Positions 49,001 to 64,000 of a stretch of 64,000 nucleotides of DNA are shown in pieces; the first letter of the stretch is position 1; each line of letters opens with the position of its first letter. A model generated the notes under the pieces. It saw nothing but the letters and a program-made list of their open reading frames with translations, ran no database searches and had not been told where the DNA came from. The DNA is taken from the NCBI GenBank assembly GCA_020055645.1, contig CM034550.1, positions 10,969,501 through 11,033,500 of the forward strand. Direction: 5' to 3'. This DNA comes from Tomocerus qinae. Taxonomy: Eukaryota > Arthropoda > Collembola > Entomobryomorpha > Tomoceridae. Position numbers and translations under genes: made by a program.

Positions 49001-51025
49001 GGTTACTGTAAAATTAAATTTTCTGTATGCCTGCTATAATTAAATTGCAGTGCAGCATGGCATGGACTTAGCTTGACGAATTAACACAGTCAATAGAGCG
49101 GATTAGTTACAAAGTTAATGTTAACAGCTAAGGAAACTAATTATTATTTGCTCTGAATTGTTACATTATTTAGGTGCTTGCTTTTCAACATGATAGGAAT
49201 GATTACAGTCATCATTCTATGTTCTTGGATAGGCCTTATGATTTTTGCACAGTACTATGACTGTGATCCTGTAAATGCTGAAGTAAGCTCAATACTAATT
49301 GCTAATGTACTTTTATTGATTAAGTTATTAAGATTTAGAGTTGATGAGTGGAAGAGATAATTAAAAAAGAAATTGTAGGTCACAACATCCGACTTCAATA
49401 TCTATACGCACTATTTTCTTCTGTAAATTAATACACGTGAAAATTAATGTACATTATGTGCTTGTGTTATTGATTTCCGCAGATAATTTCCTCAGAAGAC
49501 CAATTGGTTCCATTATTCGTAATGGGTATGTACACTATTACTATTATAGAAACAAAGTTACATTCAATAATTATTTTCGAAAGAAAACTAACAAACACTT
49601 GCTATCTACACATTGCTAATGCTAATTATTATACATATTTATTAGATGTGCTTGGTGACTATCCTATACTTCCTGGTGAGTGATCCATTTCATTACATCA
49701 TTAATAATTTTCAAGTAATTAATTTAAATATTGATAATAATAATATTATATTATTTAGGTCTCCTTGTTGCTGGATTGACATGTGGATCACTCAGGTATG
49801 TCAAAATGTGAAATCTTTTCGAAAAGAATCAATTATTAACGCGTTTTTTTTAATTTTCAGCACGGTCAGCTCAGCTCTTAACTCTCTAACTGCAATTATC
49901 ACTGAAGATTACGTAAAAACATTTAGACCAGGATTATCGGAAACTACTCTTGGTTTAATCTCAAAAGCGGTGTCAACAATTGCTGGACTTATCGCGTTTT
50001 CGTTTGTTTTTGTAGTGTCAGAAGTCAATAAAACCATCAACATATCTCCGGTAAAGCAAAAATATTTAAAACATCCTTATTTTTGTATATCTTCCGGAAT
50101 TTTAAAATGCAATTTGTATTTTAGTTTTCTACTCTTATGCATGGAAGTTTTCTAGGTCCTATATTGGCCACATACACTCTAGGTATGATTAAAATAACTT
50201 TGCCATTTTTTGAAAAAAACTTTTTGTGGTTACATAATCTCATCTTGAAACGGATTTCTGTAGGGATGTTTCTACCATGGGCCAATGATATAGGAACGTT
50301 ATTGGGCATAATCGTATCGATTGCAATATCAGGATTTGTAGGATTAGGAAATATTATTGCCGGGAGAGTAGATGGCAAGCTTCCAAACCAAAGACTGGGT
50401 TGGGAGTCATATGGTTGTGATTTTGATTTTACTGGGTCGGATATCAATCCCAATAACTTGACTCGGGATGATTATCCACATTCAACGATCGCATCTGACG
50501 CTTGGAAACATGAAGACTACTCCTTTGCAGTTAGAATTTGGTCAAGCTCCTACATTTGGGGGCCTGGGATAGGAGGATTAAGCTGTTTAATATTTGGGTC
50601 ACTATTCAGTTTTATTGTTCTTCTATTCGACAAAAAATCAGAACGAAAAGTCAACAAGAGTCTTCTCAGCAAACCTTTTCTCCGATTTTGGAAGAAATGC
50701 TTCGGAGAAGAATACATGAAAAATTATGTAGACTCGGAATCACCACCTTACAGCGGAGGAGCTGCTGGACCTGCAAGCAAAGATACTCTAGACTCAAAAG
50801 ATCCTACGACAAATCTTGCTATTCCCAGAGCTACTTTGGTAAGACAAAAAAATCTCTTGTTACAACCATAAAATTTATAAAAAAATCATTTAATGTCTTT
50901 GTAAACAGAATAAGGACCGATACGGAATATATTATGGAGGTGTTCAAGATAGTGACTACGGTGTTTCTCCTGAGTCTAAAATTTCTCAACGAAATGGAAT
51001 TTATTACAACGGGGACTCGTATTAA
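46022..51025 (+). CDS. Sodium-coupled solute transporter, SLC5 family (SMCT/SMVT-like)
   Basis: Sodium symporter of the SLC5A5/6/8-like branch used for monocarboxylates, vitamins or iodide. Fourteen exons: 46022-46399, 46491-46556, 46645-46696, 46926-47023, 47121-47245, 48556-48681, 49174-49282, 49483-49525, 49646-49675, 49759-49795, 49861-50050, 50125-50182, 50264-50838 and 50909-51025; 667 residues with every phase matching. Conserved pieces: the N-terminal EWYEYFVFALTLAASLGIGV helix, EEFLMAGRSM, NPVEVYLYG, GGLKAVLWTD (189-198), QAQVQRY (265-271), ARYYDCDP-like AQYYDCDP, DQLVPLFVMD, and the LNSLTAIITEDYVK segment. The sixth exon is odd: its start lies at the edge of a minisatellite and the usual FDxxPxxRxT segment is missing from it, although a matching 9-codon piece lies about 0.9 kb upstream. 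Substrate cannot be told from sequence. Confidence 0.9.
47390..47581 (+). repeat. 12-bp minisatellite A, 16 copies
   Basis: Sixteen nearly perfect copies of TTATGTAGGTGC in the fifth intron of the SLC5 gene. It is preceded by ACAAGCCGCAGACGTCC (47373-47389), which recurs inverted beside array B. Confidence 0.97.
47606..47632 (+). pseudogene. Stranded SLC5 exon fragment (FDIPHTRCT)
   Basis: Nine codons reading FDIPHTRCT match the conserved SLC5 segment that normally precedes the VWTSTIGG helix. The fragment lies 24 bases past array A with no acceptor before it and no donor after it, while VWTSTIGG resumes at 48572. It looks like the front half of the sixth exon, cut off by an insertion or rearrangement. 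Confidence 0.6.
47910..48095. repeat. Two short AT-rich tandem arrays (20-bp units)
   Basis: First GAATGTTTTCGAATAAATTC, about 4.5 copies (47910-48000). Then TTCGAATTTACTCGAAATGG, about 2.7 copies (48041-48095). Both centre on TTCGAA and lie between the two minisatellites. Confidence 0.85.
48426..48554 (+). repeat. 12-bp minisatellite B, about 11 copies, inverted relative to A
   Basis: Copies of ACATAAGCACCT, the reverse complement of unit A. Five middle junctions carry a CCC variant (GCACCC). It is followed by GGACGTCTGCGGCTTGT (48555-48571), the reverse complement of the flank of array A, which runs straight into SLC5 coding sequence at 48572. The 12-bp unit keeps a reading frame open into that exon. 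Confidence 0.95.
48703..49033. mobile_element. hAT-type MITE (331 bp) in an SLC5 intron
   Basis: Perfect 16-bp terminal inverted repeats CAGGCATACAGAAAAT and a perfect 8-bp target duplication CTATAATT (48695-48702 and 49034-49041). Subterminal copies of TGCCTGCCCGGTAAC recur (about 48778, 48811 and 48969) with an inverted GGGCAGGCA, as expected for transposase-binding repeats. No coding capacity. Confidence 0.93.
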
Positions 51026-51098
51026 TAATATGAAAACGTGGACAGCCATCTAAAGCCATATTTATTTAAAGTATTCTTGTAATTCTGATTAAGTTTTC

Positions 51099-51104
51099 AA
51101 TAAA
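51099..51104 (+). terminator. Poly(A) signal of the SLC5 gene
   Basis: AATAAA 73 bases after the stop codon. Confidence 0.6.
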
Positions 51105-51814
51105 AATATTTGTACAACATAACTTGAGATTCTATCTAAAATCTACCTACAAGGGCTACACCACAATTTTTATGACCTCGAATCTAAAAATGGGGTATCT
51201 TATTTATACAAATTGGTGCATTGTGTATCAGTAGTACTTTGGAACACGTGATGAAACTGCAGTGATGATTAGTATCGTCGTGTGTGCAATAATTGCCATA
51301 TATCAATTTACCTCAATGTAGTTGCATAAGTCGTTTACTCTCATTTATGGCATACAGAAATATGTTATTTATACTTACACTATGGAATTTCCCTAATTCT
51401 GTATTCTATATTGCATTTCGTGAGTGGTTTTTATTATTCCAGCCAGACGGACTATGATTTCATTGATTTCCATGAATATTGGGTCTTGAAAAGATGGATA
51501 TTGTTGATTACAATTATATTTTATTGCATTAATTGCTATGGACCTTGCGCTACTAAGATTGGTAATGTCCCCTATTTGGCTATACGGTTGGTACATGCTA
51601 TTGAATTCAGAAGAAATCTGTCATCACTCTGTTTCACTAATCTAAATTATTATTCATTTTTATTTCCAGCCGAAACCATAAATACAGGTGGATGGATTAT
51701 TAACACTTTCATTCGTTAACAAAGAGTTCATTATTACTGTGCTCTGTTGAGGTCACGGTTATTCATTTGAATTCATTAAATAACAGATTTAGCAGAATAC
51801 AAGTGAATACTAAG
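51105..51814. other. Intergenic DNA
   Basis: About 0.7 kb with no exon recognised. It holds the promoter of the following secreted-protein gene; no convincing TATA box was found. Confidence 0.35.
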
Positions 51815-53308
51815 ATGAAGTTGCTAATAATTGGGATCCTGATAACTCAGGTATGAGAATTTCAATATTTTTGCTATTTTTAATTGGAAATGGGTATTTT
51901 GTATTTTAATTTGAATTTAAAAAATATAGGTTTGTAGTTTACCGGGAGATAATAAGGACGGCCAAAATGGAGCTGTTGTAAGCAGTGATACCGATTCCGT
52001 AACAATTGAAGACGAAGAATATGCGGCGATAGCGAATAATGCTGAAGTCCGTGCAAAGTCCAAAGAATTGTACAAGAAAATTTCTGATCCGAAAGACACG
52101 GATTTACAAAGCCAAATTAAAGCTTTCATGGCTGAGGTAATGAAAAACTAAAATATTTTCTCATTTTCTTAGTTGCTTATTGCTGACTAATTTGGTTTTC
52201 TGCAGTATTTAGTAGTTACTGCTATCGCCGACGAGGAAGAAAATGACCAACCTGAATTAGGAAACGCCATTGGCGGGAAAGCTTTTGGAAGAGACAAACA
52301 TCGTCCTCATCATCACAATAACAGAGATAGAGACAGGAACCGAAATCGTGACAGGGACAATCTCCCAAATCCATCACAATCCCCCATCATTGTTCAAGTG
52401 CAAAATTATCTGCCAGCACAACAAGCCCCGGCGCAAAATTACCAACCAGGAGCAGTTCCAGTACAGAATTATCAGCCAGCCCCTGCACCCGTACAAAATT
52501 ATCAACCAGCCCCTGCACCAGTTCAGAATTATCAACCAGCTCCTGCACCAGTCCAAAATTATCAACCAGCTCCAGCTCCGGTCCAAAATTATCAACCAGC
52601 CCCAGCTCCAGTTCAAAATTATCAACCGGCTCCAGCTCAGGTTCAGAATTACCAACCAGCTCCTGCCCCAGCACAAAATAATGAACCTCGCCAAGAAGTG
52701 ACGACATCTTCTCCAATTCTTGCACCTCAACCTCAACAAACTCAGGTCCCTATTATTACCCAGGCTCCAGCAGTACAAGCCCCACCTGCTACTCAACCTC
52801 CAGTAATTATACAACAGACTCAACCTCCGGTAATTATACAACAGACTCAGCCACCAGTAATTATACAGCAGACTCAAGCACCAGTTACACAAGCTCCAAC
52901 TGTGACTAGACGACCAACCGTGGATCCAGTCCATCATTTAAATCAAGTTAACAAAATTCTTGGAAATGTAGCTACAGGTAAAAAAACATTTTAGAAAGAA
53001 ATCAATCCCTGCATTTGAGACATATCTCTAAATATCTGTTTTGTCTGTTTTCTACAGGAAATATTGTTGGAATCGTGGATGAATCCTTAGCCATTAGAAC
53101 ACCTCAACCTGTTCGTACTCTTGTGACGAATATATTGAAAGTTGTATTCTGCAATCCCATCGATAGGATCTTTAATAGATGGTAAGATTAACTTCGTACT
53201 GTAAAAAGTTGAGAAATTTTGTATTTTTGGTAGAGAACTTTTTGTAATTTTTTTCTGTATATTTTCAGTGCTCCAAATCAAATTGCGGCTGCGAACACAC
53301 GGCAATAA
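51815..53308 (+). CDS. Secreted proline/glutamine-rich repeat protein
   Basis: Five exons: 51815-51850, 51930-52136, 52206-52977, 53058-53181 and 53269-53308; 392 residues, phases consistent. A signal peptide (KLLIIGILITQVCS) spans the first intron. An acidic helical part follows (to about 85), then a His/Asn/Arg/Asp stretch (HHHNNRDRDRNRNRDRD). The central part is a decapeptide array of VQNYQPAPAP (about nine copies), then PPVIIQQTQ (about three to four copies). The C-terminal about 75 residues are non-repetitive, with HHLNQVNKILGNVA and two Cys. Tyr- and Pro-containing repeats of this kind are common in cuticle and matrix proteins. I do not recognise a named family, and the structural role is inference. 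Confidence 0.83.
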
Positions 53309-53417
53309 GGATAAAATTGCTTCAAACCTATTCGCACCATCACCTAGCATATTTATTTTTCACGCGAAATCAAAATACAGTGAAACTGACTGATTTCTAT
53401 CTCAAAAATCTATTACA

Positions 53418-53423
53418 AATAAA
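53418..53423 (+). terminator. Poly(A) signal of the secreted repeat protein gene
   Basis: AATAAA 110 bases past the stop codon. Confidence 0.5.
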
Positions 53424-55713
53424 ACCCCTGTTTTGCAAATGGATTATTTTCAAGAGTTTTAAATTTTCTTCTATTCATTCGTCGTAAGATAATGTATTAT
53501 AATGGGTACTTTTTACCACTTTATTTCGCTTTTTCACACCAAAAAATGACATTTTAACTGCTAATTTGCAATGGATGATGACAAAAAACATGTTTTAAAG
53601 TTGTTTTCAGCTATAAGTCAATTTTGTTATTTCTTGAAGGGAACTTAATATTAATGATATAATATTAGATCACTAACTTGGCATAAACCCAAATCAAAGA
53701 AAAATATCAGGATGAAGTCACAGAAATTATAGGAACGTGAGTATGCAATAAATTCCCATAGGATATTTTAGCTGCATAAATTGACGAATATCTAGTAATA
53801 TACTATTAAGTAATATACGAATTTATTTACAGCAAAAATCACATTATATTATCATGCAAAACTTAACCTAGCCATTAGCTACTATTTACAGATAATAATA
53901 GTGCTTACAGATACTTGCTGCTACTAATCTACATTTTAATATCTCAATACCTTAATCAACTAGTCGATTACCAAATTGGTGACCTACTTCCCCATGTCAC
54001 ATAATGACAATCACACAATACCAGTACTAGATAATTTTGCAAGTAGAGATTACACAAATTAATTGGTAATGCATACACAAAGGAAAGATTCTAATATTGC
54101 CTCTAAATCAACACTTAAGTACATTACACCAAATAATTATGGAGTACTCTGCATTTAGAGATGACATTTTGCATAGAAAATTCATTAATAATAGCTCAAA
54201 CTAAAGAAAGCAATCACATTAAGAATTTTTTTTCGTGTACAAATCAATCTTTACTAAAAGTACACATACAATTGGATTTAAACTAGAGCTACATTTATAA
54301 TATTATAGAGAAATGCTTTGTTTATCTTGTCTTTAACATCAAAGTTAATACCAGTACAGGACGAAAGCGAACAGATATTATGAAACATACAAGAGTTGAA
54401 TTAATTTATGTTGTGGTGCTTTATTCATCGTTTATAATTCATTATTACATTATTATACGACCGTTGATATAACATTAGATAAACTATCATCAAAACTAGT
54501 ATTAGAATTATTCTATTCCATTATGACCACGAAGATCATCATCAATGGAATTTCTAGCTTAATCGGGGATCACAATGACATACCTCTAACTGTTTAGTAG
54601 GATTATAATATATAATTATAACATAGAATCTTAATATAGTGCTATCGTGTGTCAATTCGTCTTTGCTTGCATAATATAGTATAAGAATTGTAATATTCAA
54701 AAAAAATGATACTTATAATTAGCAATTTTTATATTATGTCATAAATTCCGTCATTCATTCAAAATAGACAAATTATTTTCCCAAATAGTTTCCATTTTCC
54801 ATATCGTAAATACACTGGGAATAATGTACAAATACAATAAACACTAAAATACAGTATTATAGGTAATCCGTCCCAACGAAAAATAAGTCATTGTTTTGTA
54901 TAACATTTGGTTTTCACAGTAAATCATAATAAATTGAATAATAATTAAACTAAACTGCACTGGAAGGGAACAGGTGTACGAATTTTTGAGGGGATTTAAT
55001 GCAATTGCAAAGCCCACACTCATTCTTTGACATTTTGTAATCTTATTAAATATAGTGCCTAAATTGGGCTACACGATGTTACTAATTTTATTTGTTTTAA
55101 GCACAGTACAAGAGAAACGCTGAGATTTGCAAGAAAACTGCCTCTTTACTTTATGGCCAGTATCAAAAAGTTTGGTTCATCTTTAAAGATTGTGAACCTA
55201 TTAGAAAACACGGAATACTTTGCCTAACAACTTGCTTTATGATTTAAATACATTCGTTTATATTTTACCATTACTTTCCCTACCATCTGTTCAACTGCAA
55301 AAAACGTATGGGGAATTTAACATGGGCATTACGTGCACAATAATTTTTAATGGCAGACAGCACAGCAGATTTATTTTAAACTAAAATTTTGGGGTAATTT
55401 CTAGGCGAGTCAAAGTCAGTGTACATTTTTTTCTACCTACGCGATTTTTTAGAGGTTTCCAAAGGTCTGGAAGTTTTCAATTGTTATAGCAGTCTTCGGT
55501 CTTTGTTGAATTTGTCTGATTGTGACGAAAACAAGGCTATCGAAATTTTGCAACCAGTCCGCAGCTTCACAGACATTTTGACGTGACATAACAACAATAC
55601 TAACAAAGGTGACATAATAATTACGGTGAATCAAGTGTACAGTACATCCATGGCTGGTTTAGTTGGTAATGTAGTAAATATGGCAAGTTGCAGGAGTCTA
55701 CATGCCTTTCTTT
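53424..55713. other. Noncoding: intergenic DNA and Rab7 3' UTR
   Basis: About 2.3 kb, AT-rich, with no coding exon or repeat recognised. The right part is likely 3' UTR of the minus-strand Rab7 gene. Confidence 0.45.
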
Positions 55714-62445
<6,732 letters not shown>

Positions 62446-63747
62446 ATGGCAAACAGTTCCCAATCCCCTGAAAAATCGACTGAAGCATCCCAGAAAAAGT
62501 CAAGTAAAAGCAGTCGACGAGGAAGACAGAAAACGCACCGATCAGGTCTTACTCTTAAGGAGACTTTATCCGAATGCCGAGAAGATATTATAAAATTGAA
62601 AGACCCGGAGATCATCAAAAGTACTTTGAAACACCTGAATGAATATAATGATGTGACAATTCCCATGCCAAGTGATTATGACCTTCTCCAACAACCGTTT
62701 GAAAGGGTATCAATGGAAAACCCGACTAGTTCTTCTGAAAAGCTACGTAGTATATTTTCCATTTCTGCAAGAGCTGCAAGAATGAAGAAAAGGCAAAATC
62801 AAAGACTCCAACAAACTCCAAGTCATCATCCTCCACCTCCTTGGAAAATCCCGGAAGTTATTCACGATAGACTCTCTCTTATAAGAATATGTATCATTAT
62901 TCATGAAATTGCTTGCTATCTTAGTGCTCTCCTCACGGGACTTCTTATTTGGCATGCTTTTGAAGGGGTAACAATTTTTCTTACTTATTTTAATGGCCTA
63001 TATATTGAAAATCGACTACGTATTAAAACTCATGGACTTTTAAAATGTATAGAAAACTGTTATGTTTCAAAATATGAGTTTTAATGCACTCGGATGTGTT
63101 TAATGAGTTTCAATTTGCACGTTAACAATGATTTAGTTGTATAAGTATTGCCAAAATGTCCAAAAATTATAATTTTATATGTATTTTGCTCCAATTACAG
63201 ATTTCTTGGTATTCTAAAACAACCTCACTTACTTACTCTTGGGTGTACAATTGGCTGTATCAACCAATATCAACTTTTTCAGTTGTCATTACAAGTCTCG
63301 GCTTTTTATTACGGTAAAAAAAAACAATTAATTAGCTTTCATCTGTAGTTTCTGTAGTATTGGTTGAATAATAATAATGGGGTCAATTGATTTTCCAGAG
63401 TGGATTTAAATTCTTCGAGAAACTTTAGCAAATTTTTGCTATTCCTCTTACCGACTGTTATTCTTCTGGGGAGTTTCTATGCAAAGAAAGGATTGGACTT
63501 GACAGATCTTGAGGTTTATAACCAGAAATTGGAATTTGAAGCCAATGTAAACAAAACTGGGGACGTCGCTGAGAAAATGGCTGATAGTTATGATAGAAAT
63601 AGTACTAATAGCAAAATATTAATTTTAATTCTAGTATCTTTGTCTGCTATTATGGCTTTGATGATATCTTTCTATTTGCACTTGCACAGGCATAGTTTCT
63701 ACCTCGTGAGAAATTATCAGAATGAATATGAATCAAATGAACATTAG
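62446..63747 (+). CDS. Four-helix membrane protein of unknown family
   Basis: Three exons: 62446-62967, 63201-63313 and 63399-63747; 327 residues, phases consistent. The N-terminal about 140 residues are hydrophilic and Ser/Lys-rich with KKSSKSSRRGRQK. Then come four predicted helices: ICIIIHEIACYLSALLTGLLIW, PISTFSVVITSLGFLL, FLLFLLPTVILLGSFYA and ILILILVSLSAIMALMISFYL. A polar loop between helices three and four (KLEFEANVNKTGDVAEKM) has possible N-glycosylation sites (NKT, NST) and may be luminal or extracellular. The tail is short and acidic. No family is recognised. The start is the first ATG after upstream stops. Confidence 0.7.
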
Positions 63748-63930
63748 GTGTAAAATATGAATGATTGTTACTAATCTTTTGTTTAGCAGGCGGGAAATTA
63801 TAAAGTAAATGTGTTTTACATTTATTACGTAATTAAGTCATCAGTATTCTTTCAGTTGATCAAATTGTAAAAACATGTCGGAAAGTGTTTAGTGCATTAA
63901 TCCCTTGTGAAAATAAAAAATAAGGTTAAT

Positions 63931-64000
63931 ATGGAAGAAGGTGATATTTTCTCATTGGAAGATACATTTCATGGAAATAAGGAAAGTTCTGAACAAAGAA
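63931..64000 (+). CDS. Start of a gene running off the window
   Basis: ATG followed by 23 open codons (MEEGDIFSLEDTFHGNKESS...), continuing to the window end. It lies 183 bases past the preceding stop. The DIF...FH spacing faintly resembles the N-terminus of LTO1/YAE1-type proteins, but too little is visible for a call. Confidence 0.4.
   Translation, partial: MEEGDIFSLEDTFHGNKESSEQR

Noticed and set aside
52374..52937. Minus-strand 187-codon Trp/Leu-rich frame
   Set aside because: Antisense of the VQNYQPAPAP repeats, which belong to a well-supported plus-strand exon.

Overview
This is a 64 kb, AT-rich window of an animal nuclear genome: genes are split by short GT-AG introns, intergenic DNA is long, and hAT-type and Ty3/gypsy-type elements are present. 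The gene set points to an arthropod (a chemoreceptor-like gene, a DM4/12-type secreted protein, proline-rich secreted proteins). A thioredoxin reductase with a UGA selenocysteine codon and a SECIS hairpin suggests a lineage outside the derived insects, which use a Cys enzyme; a springtail or crustacean would fit. That placement is inference.

Layout. 1-3.3 kb: mitochondrial-type selenoprotein thioredoxin reductase (minus). 4.1-6.7 kb: secreted proline-rich repeat protein (minus) with a TATA box. 6.9-8.9 kb: a hAT MITE and a second repeat element carrying 40-bp tandem repeats. 9.1-12.1 kb: a 1001-aa intronless CDS (minus) with an N-terminal coiled coil, paired RRM/ORF1p-like folds and a Cys-rich C-terminal tail. 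12.2-18.3 kb: mostly noncoding, with one tandem repeat. 18.35-21.1 kb: gustatory-receptor-like gene (minus) that appears to carry a long basic N-terminal exon. 21.5-24.2 kb: Na+/H+ antiporter of the NHA/SLC9B family (plus). 25.6-28.0 kb: DM4/12-like secreted protein (minus) with a TATA box and an intronic array of octamer motifs. 31.17-38.95 kb: a complete, young LTR retrotransposon (minus) with same-length, apparently identical LTRs. 39-46 kb: gene-poor. 46.0-51.0 kb: SLC5 sodium-coupled transporter (plus) whose sixth exon seems broken by an inverted pair of 12-bp minisatellites; the next intron holds a second hAT MITE. 51.8-53.3 kb: a second proline-rich secreted protein (plus). 55.7-56.8 kb: Rab7 (minus). 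57-62.4 kb: gene-poor. 62.4-63.7 kb: a four-helix membrane protein (plus). 63.93 kb to the end: start of another gene.

The genes do not form a pathway. They are independent eukaryotic transcription units. Exon joins were worked out by eye from splice sites, phase and family conservation. Every multi-exon model listed sums to a whole number of codons, which supports them, but none has been checked against transcripts.
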